Of a DNA stretch of 32,027 nucleotides, positions 1 through 7,489 are shown piece after piece. Below the pieces are notes generated by a model. That model did not search any database. It saw only the letters and a program-made list of their open reading frames with translations, and was not told where the DNA came from. Both the position numbers and the translations under genes were made by a program. Position 1 is the first letter of the stretch. Every line of letters begins with the position of its first letter. Origin of the DNA: SIG452 sp045638525 (GTDB lineage: Bacteria > Bacillota > Clostridia > UMGS1840); NCBI GenBank assembly GCA_045638525.1, contig JAZUBQ010000016.1, positions 1-32,027 of the forward strand, written 5' to 3'.

Positions 1-231
1 CCAGACGGATTTGAGGTCATCGAACTACCCAAATGCAAATACATCATGTTCCAGGGTGAACCTTTTGAAGAGGAAAACTTTGGTGAGGCAATTCAGCAGG
101 TATGGGATGCAATCAAGAAATACAACCCTCAAAGCATTGGATATGCTTGGGATGATAGCAACCCCCGTATTCAGTTAGAGCCTATCGGCACACGAGGATA
201 TATTGAACTGCATCCAGTAAAAAGTATTTAA
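1..231 (+). CDS. AraC-family regulator, C-terminal GyrI-like effector-binding domain (5' end outside window)
   Basis: The frame is open from base 1, so only the last ~76 residues are visible. They read as the end of a GyrI-like (SOUL/Rob-type) small-molecule-binding domain, with the stretches KYIMFQGEPFEEE, AIQQVWDAIKKYNP and ARG-like GTRGYIELHPVK. This arrangement is common at the C terminus of clostridial AraC-type transcription factors, where the domain binds an effector and the missing N-terminal part would carry the DNA-binding helix-turn-helix pair. A clean intrinsic terminator follows 24 bases after the stop. The effector cannot be inferred. It may be host chromosome next to the mobile region or cargo of it. 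A stand-alone GyrI-like protein is an alternative, since the N-terminal half is not seen. Confidence 0.75.
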   Translation, partial: PDGFEVIELPKCKYIMFQGEPFEEENFGEAIQQVWDAIKKYNPQSIGYAWDDSNPRIQLEPIGTRGYIELHPVKSI

Positions 232-254
232 CCAATTCTAATTTATCTAACAGA

Positions 255-288
255 TAGCAGATGAGAAATAACCTCATCTGCTATTTTT
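255..288 (+). terminator. Intrinsic terminator of the AraC-type gene
   Basis: A perfect 11-bp stem (TAGCAGATGAG at 255-265 with CTCATCTGCTA at 273-283) has a 7-base loop and is followed by TTTTTGT. Confidence 0.9.
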
Positions 289-458
289 GTCCTCCCACCA
301 TTCTTGCCATAATTCTATAAAAAAGCGAATGAAAATCATTGCCCAAGAATTATCCGCAAAAAATCTATTATCATTTCGCTCACAGGCAATAAATTCTCTT
401 TTAAGCATCACGAAAGATGGGTGGTTGGAAAATATTATAAGAAAATTTCAAAAAGGGC
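289..458. other. Gene-free stretch between AraC-type gene and leader A
   Basis: This AT-rich sequence has no ribosome site in front of any open frame. I see no gene or repeat in it. It may contain the left edge of the mobile region, but no boundary repeat is visible. Confidence 0.5.
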
Positions 459-486
459 TTGGCACCGCGAAAAAAATCAGTATAAT
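459..486 (+). promoter_or_regulatory. Sigma-A promoter of leader A
   Basis: A -35 TTGGCA (459-464), a 16-bp spacer and a consensus -10 TATAAT (481-486) predict a start near 493. The first gene lies ~260 bp downstream, so the transcript has a long leader. Confidence 0.8.
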
Positions 487-492
487 AGTAGT

Positions 493-577
493 ATAACCTA
501 ATATTACATATTTCAACAAATTACGACATTCACCTACATACAAAACTCTGGCGGGAGTATTGTATGTAGGTCTTTTT
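493..577 (+). ncRNA. Leader A: conserved leader segment ending in a strong terminator/attenuator
   Basis: The predicted transcript starts with an AATATTACATATT segment and a CGACATT segment, then a long hairpin. Twelve pairs (ACCTACATACAA with TTGTATGTAGGT), an A-A mismatch and four more pairs close a TGGCGG loop, followed by CTTTTTC. The same order of elements, with matching sequence, occurs at 7490-7567 (leader B) in front of an unrelated operon. No start codon precedes the hairpin, so ribosome-mediated attenuation by a leader peptide is not evident. It may be a stand-alone ~85-nt RNA or an attenuator controlling the recombinase operon downstream. Confidence 0.6.
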
Positions 578-743
578 CTTTGTTGGGACCTTTTTCCTTT
601 CCCCTTGTCTGGCAGCAAGGTAGTAGTGTGTGTTGAATTTTCCAGTGGGCATCCTCCAACCGCCCACCATATTTCTCCTTCATATCAATATTAGATGCAA
701 TCGTGTCGTGCCAGCGACACACCTACATACAAGAGAAAGGAGA
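578..743 (+). promoter_or_regulatory. Distal part of leader A with three hairpins and a repeat of the terminator arm
   Basis: There is no gene here. Three small hairpins are seen: CCTTG/CAAGG (603-607 with 616-620), GTGGGC/GCCCAC (645-650 with 662-667, loop containing CCTCC), and GTGTCG/CGACAC (703-708 with 715-720). Directly after the last comes CACCTACATACAA (720-732), an exact 13-base copy of the terminator 5' arm at 531-543. The ribosome site AAAGGAG (736-742) of the next gene follows. Confidence 0.55.
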
Positions 744-750
744 AAAATGT

Positions 751-918
751 ATGAATGTAATTATTTTAGAAATTGATGGTGATATTTTCATCATCCCTGC
801 AAGAGAGTATTCGGAGGTGGTTATCAGATTTCTTGAACCTGCTCCCCAAATTGAACCGACCTATCATTTGCTTCGTGTAAATGGGATGGACGGTTGGATG
901 GGTGGTGTAATTCTATGA
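751..918 (+). CDS. Small hypothetical protein, translationally coupled to a recombinase
   Basis: This 55-residue protein begins MNVIILEIDGDIFIIPAREY; I do not recognise it. The start at 751 follows AAAGGAG (736-742) by eight bases. An ATG four bases earlier is in another frame and stops after ten codons. The protein is mildly acidic and beta-rich in its first half, with no signal peptide or membrane segment. Its stop codon overlaps the recombinase start (ATGA, 915-918), so the two are very probably translated together. By position it could be a recombination accessory or regulatory peptide, comparable to the small proteins that often precede serine recombinases in clostridial elements, but nothing in the sequence proves this. 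Confidence 0.65.
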   Translation: MNVIILEIDGDIFIIPAREYSEVVIRFLEPAPQIEPTYHLLRVNGMDGWMGGVIL

Positions 919-1484
919 TTAGATGTTATGCAAGAGTATCCAGCAAGGGTCAAGAGAAATACGGCAATGGTCTTGAAAGTCAAATTGCCGAATTAAAAGC
1001 AGCAGGCGGAGAGATGGTCTATTCCGATGCTTACACTGGAACTGAATGTTCCAGACCTAATTTTGATAAACTTCTGGAAGAGTTAGAACCCAATGACACC
1101 TTGATGTGTACAAAACTTGATAGAATTGCGAGAAGTTTCTCCCAAGGTAGCAAACTGATATCTGACCTCATTGACCGTGGTGTTAAGGTTCATATCTTAA
1201 ACATCGGTCTGATGGACAACACCAGTTCATCCAAACTTATTAGGAATATTTTCTTCGCCTTTGCGGAATTTGAGCGAGATATGATTTTGGAGCGATGTTC
1301 TTCTGGCAAAGCAATCGCCAAATCCAAACCCGACTTCAAGGAAGGTCGTCCAAAGGTTTATTCCAACGAGCAAATTAAACTTGCACTGTCTTTGTTGGAG
1401 AATAATTCGTACCGTCAGGTAGAGCGAATGACTGGCATCTCAAAATCTACCCTTTCACGAGCACGGCGAAACGCTAACTTATGA
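915..1484 (+). CDS. Small serine recombinase (resolvase/invertase family)
   Basis: This 189-residue site-specific recombinase has the classical layout. The N-terminal catalytic domain carries the nucleophile motif YARVSSKGQ (Ser9), the active-site arginines in KLDRIARS, and the FAEFERDMILER helix that leads into the dimerisation arm. A short C-terminal helix-turn-helix follows (SYRQVERMTGISKSTLSRAR). All visible catalytic residues are intact, so it should act as a resolvase or DNA invertase. The length is typical of the small TnpR/Hin class and it lacks the zinc-ribbon and coiled-coil regions of large serine integrases. The start is at 915, overlapping the upstream stop by ATGA; there is no good ribosome site of its own, consistent with coupling. 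It lies behind leader A and probably maintains or mobilises the surrounding element. Confidence 0.9.
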   Translation: MIRCYARVSSKGQEKYGNGLESQIAELKAAGGEMVYSDAYTGTECSRPNFDKLLEELEPNDTLMCTKLDRIARSFSQGSKLISDLIDRGVKVHILNIGLMDNTSSSKLIRNIFFAFAEFERDMILERCSSGKAIAKSKPDFKEGRPKVYSNEQIKLALSLLENNSYRQVERMTGISKSTLSRARRNANL

Positions 1485-1606
1485 CAATAAGAACTGACCA
1501 CGGAAAATCAATCGTTTCTCTGAAAGTTATGACCATTCCTCAAAACTCAAAAGTTTATAGACACTTATTATGCTCCGAGCAATTTGTTCGGGGCATATTT
1601 TCTTGA
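1481..1606 (+). other. Possible 41-codon reading frame or remnant after the recombinase
   Basis: An ATG overlaps the recombinase stop (ATGA at 1481-1484) and opens 41 codons beginning MTIRTDHGKSIVSLKVMT. The frame runs through the terminator hairpin at 1570-1596. The overlap suggests coupled translation, but reading through the terminator argues that the original gene is truncated or that the frame is chance. No similarity is recognised. Confidence 0.25.
1570..1604 (+). terminator. Intrinsic terminator of the recombinase operon
   Basis: The ATGCTCCGAGCA arm pairs with TGTTCGGGGCAT (1570-1596, with GU pairs) around a 3-base loop, followed by ATTTTCTT. Confidence 0.8.
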
Positions 1607-1671
1607 AATAAAAACAAAAAAGTTAAATGCTTTAAACATCTTAAAATTTAATTTTTTTGGAGGAATTCACT

Positions 1672-2070
1672 ATGACAAATACACGCATTGCACGAGGAAA
1701 AATCTTTTTCGCAGACATCCCTAAAACCGCAGGATGCGGCAGCACTTTTATAGGAAAAAGACCGATTTTAATCCTATCGAACAATCTTAACAACAAATTC
1801 AGCCGCACGATTACAGGAATTCCCTGCTCGACGAAGGGCGGAACTACTCGTAGTGGAAATGATGGTAGAAAAAAGAAAGACCTTCCGACCCATGTTTACA
1901 TACCGAGTACGAAAGGAGGAACTGGTCTTACACGAGATACTATCGTTATGTGCGAGAATATCTGCAATTACTCTGTTGACATTTTAGAAGAATGCATCGG
2001 AGAGGTTGATGAGGAGATGATGCGCGAAATTGAAAAGGCAGTCCTGATACAGATTGGTATTATTGGATGA
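1672..2070 (+). CDS. PemK/MazF-family endoribonuclease toxin, no visible antitoxin
   Basis: The 132-residue protein has the MazF/PemK/Kid beta-barrel signatures in order: RGKIFFADIPK near the N terminus, the GKRPILILSNN strand, TGIPCST, the LPTHVYIP strand, and GLTRDTIVMCENI near the middle-C-terminal part. Members are sequence-specific mRNA interferases normally neutralised by an antitoxin encoded immediately upstream. The start at 1672 follows GGAGG by eight bases. The 187 bases upstream contain only a terminator and a doubtful 41-codon frame, so no antitoxin partner is seen. Some clostridial chromosomal MazF homologues are also solitary. The gene converges on the restriction operon and shares its terminator. 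Confidence 0.85.
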   Translation: MTNTRIARGKIFFADIPKTAGCGSTFIGKRPILILSNNLNNKFSRTITGIPCSTKGGTTRSGNDGRKKKDLPTHVYIPSTKGGTGLTRDTIVMCENICNYSVDILEECIGEVDEEMMREIEKAVLIQIGIIG

Positions 2071-2075
2071 CAAAG

Positions 2076-2106
2076 CAAAACCCACGGTTCGCCACCGTGG
2101 GTTTTG
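2076..2106. terminator. Bidirectional terminator between mazF-like gene and restriction operon
   Basis: CAAAACCCACGGT (2076-2088) pairs perfectly with ACCGTGGGTTTTG (2094-2106). A- and T-rich arms make it usable from both convergent operons. Confidence 0.9.
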
Positions 2107-2129
2107 TTATGTTTTCTTAATTTGGTTTC

Positions 2130-3332
2130 TTACCTATCATTCTTTTGTGACAAATAACTCTTCAATTCATCCACAAAAGATGTGCCAAGTTTTTGTCCAC
2201 CATAGTAAGCATCGAGAACTTTAACGAAAGGTACCGCATACACGAATATCATTCTTTCTGGGTCCGTATCGTTTTCAAAGTACGGAATATCTGAAATAAA
2301 ACCTTCCTGTTCGCCGTACGATGCCACCAAAGGTTTAATTAGAACATTATACACCTTTTTGTCTGGGTTTTTATGCTTTGCAGTAAAAGCATAGTTGAAT
2401 TGCTTTTCGATAACAGCAGTATGTGAAGCAAGGCGAGCGAGATTAGGGTACATTTTAGCATCTATTATCACAATATCCTTTTCTGTTTCAAAAATGGTAT
2501 CGTGCTCTGTTTTTGGTGTTTTCGCAGCGGCTTTACCTTTTGAATAGAATGTGAAAGTTGTGCCATATTTTGTTTTGTCTCTCACCGCTTGATTGCTATA
2601 ACAAGCATCTATCATTTCTTCCCACAGAGTACTTGCAACAATAGAATACTGCCAAGAGCCAACTTCTTTCTTGTTTACGGCACCTTGAATATAGTCAATT
2701 ATCCATTGAATAAGTTGCTGTTTGCGGGAATTAAACGAGTTTGCCTTAACTACTCGGAGTTGAGCAACAAGACTACTATTAAGAGCAATTTTAGGCACAG
2801 CAATATGAATAAGATTGCCGAAAAGAACCTCGCCGCCGTTCTCCATAAAATGATTGATAACATTTCCCTGTGCAAGATTAACGATTTCTTGTGAAGAAAC
2901 TTTTTTACGTGTAATCGCAAAGTTAGTGTACAATGCCTCATCATTTATTATCATCGGCTTTACACGAGAAATGGTTTTCTTAAAATCGATTTTACCAGCC
3001 TCTCGTATGACGGTTTCGGTCTCAAATTCTCTGTATGGACCATTTTGAACATAGTCCAGCACTACATTCAATGCCGATAAGGGATTATTCTTACCTTCAC
3101 AATTCTCTTGCAAGTAACGGCGAGTTTTATCCTTCGAAAGTGCTTTGGTTATACAACGAGCATACTTCTTTAAGTATTCAATCTTCTCTCGCTCGGTTGA
3201 ATTGATTGTATCGGGCAGAATAAGACCATACGGTGTGACAACGGAATAGTCGTTAGCATTTTTAAAGATGCCGACATAACTTTTTCCGCCTAATTCGTCA
3301 TCATTTAAAATACATTTACACGAATATTCCAT
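2130..3332 (-). CDS. LlaJI/McrC-like restriction endonuclease subunit
   Basis: The 400-residue protein is the nuclease partner of the AAA+ motor encoded just upstream. Its C-terminal half carries a PD-(D/E)XK-type core: HDTIF (Asp278) followed after a short strand by DIVIIDAK (Asp291, Lys293), matching the nuclease signature of LlaJI-type and McrC proteins. The N-terminal half would form the motor-interacting region. In the LlaJI and McrBC families the motor recognises and translocates DNA while this subunit cleaves it. The start codon overlaps the last base of the motor gene's stop (TAATG), so translation is coupled. It is the last gene of the operon, and the bidirectional terminator lies 24 bases beyond. 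Assignment to LlaJI rather than generic McrC rests on context (a C5 methyltransferase in the same operon). Confidence 0.75.
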   Translation of the reverse strand: MEYSCKCILNDDELGGKSYVGIFKNANDYSVVTPYGLILPDTINSTEREKIEYLKKYARCITKALSKDKTRRYLQENCEGKNNPLSALNVVLDYVQNGPYREFETETVIREAGKIDFKKTISRVKPMIINDEALYTNFAITRKKVSSQEIVNLAQGNVINHFMENGGEVLFGNLIHIAVPKIALNSSLVAQLRVVKANSFNSRKQQLIQWIIDYIQGAVNKKEVGSWQYSIVASTLWEEMIDACYSNQAVRDKTKYGTTFTFYSKGKAAAKTPKTEHDTIFETEKDIVIIDAKMYPNLARLASHTAVIEKQFNYAFTAKHKNPDKKVYNVLIKPLVASYGEQEGFISDIPYFENDTDPERMIFVYAVPFVKVLDAYYGGQKLGTSFVDELKSYLSQKNDR

Positions 3333-5971
3333 TATTCACCCTGCCTTTTCAAAAGATTGAAAATATCGGCAGTCTCTTTGATGTATTTAGAGTGAATAGT
3401 TTGATAAGATTCAGTAAAGTAGAAATCAACATACTTAAATACATCTTGTTTGAGATAGTGAAGGACCTTATTGATGAAATTCTTTCTGTTTTCAAGGTCT
3501 TTTACCGATACGAAGAACGGTCCAAGTTTTTTATCCTCGGAAATCTGTTCGGAGCCACTTTCCTCGTTGATATCATCGATTATGTAATTTACGATTTGGG
3601 CAAACGTCGGCCAGTCACGTTTCAAGTCTCCGCTTTCTGCCAACTTATCAACAAACTTCTTCAAATTAGTGTCGGCAAAAAGTTGTTGAAGGTCGGTTGT
3701 GCCATTGAATACGGCAGTTGCTTCTTTCAACTCTTTCGTAAGTTTAGAAAAGTCAATTTCGGTATATTCTTCCGAAAACCTTCTCTTAAAAGCACTATCC
3801 AAGACAAATACATTTTGGTCGGCGGTGTTCATTGTACAAACGATATTAAAGTTGCTGGGCAACCACACCTTGTCATTTGCAAACAATGCTGCCAAACGCT
3901 TATCTTTTTTCAAGAAGCCTGCAATGTCCGTGTTATTGATGCGATAACTTGACTTGCCTTTCTTGTCGTCTCTATCAAGCAACTGGAATAGGTCGCCGAA
4001 GATTGCAGCCGCATTGCCTCTATTGATTTCTTCTAATACAAGATAGAATTCTTCTTCAAAGTGTAAGAAGCATTTTTTGAGTAGTTCGGAGAAAGGACCT
4101 GCTACGAATTCGTATGTAAGCGATTTGCCTTCTGGTTTAACGGGACGAATAGAACCAACGAAATCGCTATATGTATAATCGGGATGGAAAACAACTCTTG
4201 CGGTATGGAAGTCACGGGCTTCTTCATCAGGATATTTCTCGATAAGTTGTTTATCAACTTCGAAGGATTTACCTGTGCCAGGAGCACCGTAATAGATTAT
4301 TTGTTTTGGGGTCATTTCTACTTCTTTGTATTCAAAACCTTGAAGTTGTTCCACAGCCCCATCGTCATCGATATATTCATCAGGTGTTTCTGTTATCGGT
4401 TGAGGTTGGTATCTGCTCTTCCAAGGTTCAACCTGCAAAAACTTATTATAATCTTGCTCTGTACCATTGAATACAAAGTCTAATACATCCTTGTCTGTAA
4501 CTTTATTGATAGTATCACGGAATGCGCCAGTAAATACATACCATTCTCTTACAGGGTTAAGTTTTTCCCAGTCGACAAGCAAAGTTTTGCCGTCATATTT
4601 ATTCTCTGTAACAACACCTATGGCCTTAATTCTCAAAAAGGAAACAGTTTGTCCATAATTTTCAAAGGGAATATTACTCGACCTATGACCAGTTGATTTT
4701 ATGGCAATACGGTCACCTACCTTGATTTCATTAACAAGGTCCACGGGGTCACCATTGTGATACCAAATGCCTTCTTCTAAAAACTCGTCGTGGTCTCTGT
4801 CGTCAAATCTGTATCCAACGAACCAAGCGGATGTTATATCTTTTTCAACAGATGGTATTTCGCTTGTTTTTATTTCTTCTGCTTCTTTTGTCACTACTTT
4901 TTCACCACTTTTCAAATTACCATAAGCAACATCAATATTATCCAAATAGTACGTGCCCATATTCCGAACATATTTATACAACTGGTCTGCAATTTGGGGA
5001 TTCTCCTCCTCGATTTTAGCAATAGCAATATCGGGGATGGAAATAAATGCAAAATATGTACCGAAGCACTCGTGCTTAACATAAGTGCTATAATCGAAAT
5101 CAACCTTTTGGTCATACCCAAAGAGATAGTCAAAGAGCACCTTGACATCATCTTTTTCAATTGTCACATCGGGCTTGATTACTGGGGCAATAATTTCAGA
5201 AAGACCATATTCACGATTACAATAATACTTGTAAAGAGTGGCATTGTTTTTAATGTCCCCATCCTTAAATTCATCTGCATTTTCCGAAAGGTAATTAAAA
5301 AATTCTTTTTGTTTTTGATTTGGTCTTAATGTGTATCTATTGTCATTTTCTTCAAGCGAAACAAACAAAGGCGTTTGTTTCAATGCATTAAACCAGATGC
5401 TATAATTTGTTTCTTCGTTATCGCTTAATTCAATACGATGTTGTAATACACTACCGCTATCGGTATCACCGTACTCTCGTTCGGATATGATTTTTTCAAC
5501 CAATTCATAGTTCACATCTTCATACGAGTTAATTGGCAGCAAATACTCGTGACACTCAAAATACGTTATAAACACATCATCTATATCAATACCCATATTC
5601 ATCATACAACTAAAAAGTTTGCACAGCATAACGACAGGGTGAAGACTTGGGAACTCATCTTTGCTTGCAAATCGTTTCACAAATAAATCTATGACAAGTT
5701 CTCCGAATGTGAATTTTTCATTTAAATACATCTTGGCTGTGTCGCCAAGAGAATTGTTCATACGAATTAATCCGTGGTCACGAAAGCGAGTAAATGCCGC
5801 ATTGGGATTGCCGATGGCATTACCCAATGCCTTGTGTTTGGCGAACTTCTTCGCAAGTTCCTTGGTGGACATTTCTTCTCCTGCTAATTCGCTTTCGTTA
5901 ATGATGGAAAGAATATCACGAAGACCATCGTGAATAAAGTTCTTTGACCTGTCAATGTACCAGTTATTCAT
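3332..5971 (-). CDS. McrB-like AAA+ GTPase/ATPase motor and DNA-recognition subunit
   Basis: The 879-residue protein has a C-terminal McrB-type AAA+ module: Walker A GAPGTGKS (562-569), Walker B LVLEEINRGN (644-653), sensor/signature MNTADQN (714-720) and the arginine-finger region SAFKRRF (726-732). Residues 381-490 (WFVGYRF, RIAIKSTGHRS, FLRIKAIGVV) look like a separate beta-rich PUA/EVE- or B3-like module; residues 1-230 contain a predicted winged-helix-like segment (STKELAKKFAKH). These N-terminal parts presumably read the DNA site, as in LlaJI.R1. The start overlaps the methyltransferase stop by 8 bp. It is larger than E. coli McrB because of the extra N-terminal material. The identity of the N-terminal domains is inference. 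Confidence 0.85.
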   Translation of the reverse strand: MNNWYIDRSKNFIHDGLRDILSIINESELAGEEMSTKELAKKFAKHKALGNAIGNPNAAFTRFRDHGLIRMNNSLGDTAKMYLNEKFTFGELVIDLFVKRFASKDEFPSLHPVVMLCKLFSCMMNMGIDIDDVFITYFECHEYLLPINSYEDVNYELVEKIISEREYGDTDSGSVLQHRIELSDNEETNYSIWFNALKQTPLFVSLEENDNRYTLRPNQKQKEFFNYLSENADEFKDGDIKNNATLYKYYCNREYGLSEIIAPVIKPDVTIEKDDVKVLFDYLFGYDQKVDFDYSTYVKHECFGTYFAFISIPDIAIAKIEEENPQIADQLYKYVRNMGTYYLDNIDVAYGNLKSGEKVVTKEAEEIKTSEIPSVEKDITSAWFVGYRFDDRDHDEFLEEGIWYHNGDPVDLVNEIKVGDRIAIKSTGHRSSNIPFENYGQTVSFLRIKAIGVVTENKYDGKTLLVDWEKLNPVREWYVFTGAFRDTINKVTDKDVLDFVFNGTEQDYNKFLQVEPWKSRYQPQPITETPDEYIDDDGAVEQLQGFEYKEVEMTPKQIIYYGAPGTGKSFEVDKQLIEKYPDEEARDFHTARVVFHPDYTYSDFVGSIRPVKPEGKSLTYEFVAGPFSELLKKCFLHFEEEFYLVLEEINRGNAAAIFGDLFQLLDRDDKKGKSSYRINNTDIAGFLKKDKRLAALFANDKVWLPSNFNIVCTMNTADQNVFVLDSAFKRRFSEEYTEIDFSKLTKELKEATAVFNGTTDLQQLFADTNLKKFVDKLAESGDLKRDWPTFAQIVNYIIDDINEESGSEQISEDKKLGPFFVSVKDLENRKNFINKVLHYLKQDVFKYVDFYFTESYQTIHSKYIKETADIFNLLKRQGE

Positions 5972-7064
5972 TCGCTTCCACCTTGCTTTCTTTTAGGGTG
6001 TCTAATATCGATTGTGTTACTGCCTTTAATACGGGAACAGCAATGGAGTTTCCCGTCTGTCTCCAAATCACATTATCATCTACAACTATGTTGAAGTCCT
6101 CAAAGCCCATCAAACGCAAAAGTTCTCGTGGGGTCATTTTTCTTGCAACAGCATCGTGCCCTTCGTACTGACCAATAAAAATGCGGGGGTCATCATAGTG
6201 ATGAGGTTTAGGAGTTTCAACTCTAAAATCTCCAACCCAGTTGAATTGCTGGTTAGCAGTTTGGCAGCCGATAACATCTTGGTTTACACGGGCTCTTCTC
6301 TCATTTCTTTCAACTTTGGTAACGAAGTTGAACCCTTTTTCACCCAAATAATATTTGTCATCTACTTCTGTATCGAGGTATTCGGTGCTCTTGTGTGTCA
6401 ATTCTACTGCGGGAGGAAAATGGAATTCAGGGCACTTTAAATCTCTTCTAATACCAACAACAAAAACCCTTTTTCTCAATTGAGGAAGGTTGTAATCTTT
6501 CGCATCGAGAATATCCATCTTTATATCATATTTTAGAGACTTAAAAGTACTACTTATTACATCCCAAGTCTTTCCGTTGTCGTGGTTAAGCAATCCAGTT
6601 ACATTTTCAAAGATAAATGCTTTGGGTTGGATTTCTTTAACTAAACGAGCATAGTCATAAAACAAGGTTCCTCGTGTATCTTCTAAACCTTTGCGATGAC
6701 CATAGGTGGAAAAAGACTGACAGGGACTTCCGCCAACAAACAAATCCACTTGACCCTTAAAGGGCTTGCCATCAACAAAACGAATATCTTCAAACCATCT
6801 ATCTTCATCAATTTTATAGTTTGCAAAATACGATTTCTTTACATTGTTAATTTTTCCAGTTTCATCATAAAGGCGAGAAACAACCTTTTCGGCGGTTTCT
6901 GTTCCTTTTGCTTTCTTGATTTCTTTCTTGATGTCTTCTACATCTACATCCAAATATCTTTCGCCATTATCACAAGCAAAAACGATTTCGTGTTCAATTC
7001 CCATTTGTTTAAGTGCCTGTTCAATTGCACCTATTCCACTAAAAACTGTTGCCAATCTAACCAT
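5964..7064 (-). CDS. C5-cytosine-specific DNA methyltransferase of the restriction operon
   Basis: The 366-residue enzyme shows the ordered C5-methyltransferase motifs: I (TVFSGIGAIEQ), IV with the catalytic cysteine (GGSPCQSFS, Cys115), VI (FENV, 153-156), VIII (QLRKR, 195-199), IX (MTPRELLRLMGF) and X (QTGNSIAVPV). A variable target-recognition region lies between VIII and IX. It should methylate the host copies of the operon's recognition site so that the downstream motor and nuclease spare them. The start was set at 7064 because AGGAGG lies nine bases upstream; an in-frame start 33 bases further out lacks a ribosome site. The 3' end overlaps the motor gene by 8 bp. LlaJI itself has two methyltransferases; only one is seen here, which suggests a symmetric recognition site (inference). 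Confidence 0.93.
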   Translation of the reverse strand: MVRLATVFSGIGAIEQALKQMGIEHEIVFACDNGERYLDVDVEDIKKEIKKAKGTETAEKVVSRLYDETGKINNVKKSYFANYKIDEDRWFEDIRFVDGKPFKGQVDLFVGGSPCQSFSTYGHRKGLEDTRGTLFYDYARLVKEIQPKAFIFENVTGLLNHDNGKTWDVISSTFKSLKYDIKMDILDAKDYNLPQLRKRVFVVGIRRDLKCPEFHFPPAVELTHKSTEYLDTEVDDKYYLGEKGFNFVTKVERNERRARVNQDVIGCQTANQQFNWVGDFRVETPKPHHYDDPRIFIGQYEGHDAVARKMTPRELLRLMGFEDFNIVVDDNVIWRQTGNSIAVPVLKAVTQSILDTLKESKVEANE

Positions 7065-7139
7065 TGTTGGTTGCCTCCTATATATCCCCAGCATCATATA
7101 CTGTAATTTTATTAAATCTTTTGTCCCATAAAACGGACT

Positions 7140-7346
7140 TTACTCTTTTTCTGCTTCGCAAATATCAGATATGTCACAATCGAGAGTGTTGCAAATTTTC
7201 AAAATCACGGAAAGCGCGACCTCTTGATTTTTATTAAGTTTAGTCATCGTACCTGTGCTAATAGCGCACTTCTCACGAAATTCTTGTTTGGAAATACCGC
7301 TTTGCAATAAAAAAATCCATAATTTTTTATAATTTATCTTTCGCAT
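7140..7346 (-). CDS. XRE/Cro-type small DNA-binding protein, probable controller of the restriction operon
   Basis: This 68-residue protein is almost entirely one helix-turn-helix domain (ISKQEFREKCAISTGTMTKL at about 18-37) followed by ALSVILKICNTLDCDISDI, the standard C-terminal helices of the YozG/XRE type. It is the first gene of the restriction operon, 75 bp ahead of the methyltransferase and on the same strand, with GAGGTG six bases from its start. Small XRE proteins in this position act as controller (C) proteins that time nuclease expression after entry into a new host, which is the likely role here. Autorepression at the promoter 40-70 bp upstream is plausible but no clear operator was identified. 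Confidence 0.88.
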   Translation of the reverse strand: MRKINYKKLWIFLLQSGISKQEFREKCAISTGTMTKLNKNQEVALSVILKICNTLDCDISDICEAEKE

Positions 7347-7385
7347 ATAAACACCTCATACAATCGAAAGTTATAGTTATTTATT

Positions 7386-7414
7386 ATAATACCACAAACT
7401 TTGCTATAAATCAA
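7386..7414 (-). promoter_or_regulatory. Promoter of the restriction-modification operon
   Basis: On the minus strand, TTGATT (7414-7409), a 17-bp spacer and TATTAT (7391-7386) lie about 40 bp ahead of the controller gene. It is divergent to leader B, with ~40 bp between the two -35 boxes. Confidence 0.6.
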
Positions 7415-7454
7415 CCGTTTTCGAAAAAATATCGCAAGAAGTTGCGATTTTGTG

Positions 7455-7483
7455 TTGACGCGGCAGATTCTTTGTGGTATAAT
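7455..7483 (+). promoter_or_regulatory. Sigma-A promoter of leader B
   Basis: TTGACG (7455-7460), a 17-bp spacer and TATAAT (7478-7483) are near consensus. The predicted start is about 7490, giving a ~205-nt leader before the first gene. Confidence 0.85.
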
Positions 7484-7489
7484 TAAGAA

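Noticed and set aside
287..722. Short open frames between the AraC-type gene and the small recombinase operon
   Set aside because: They overlap the terminator, promoter and leader A structures and have no ribosome sites.
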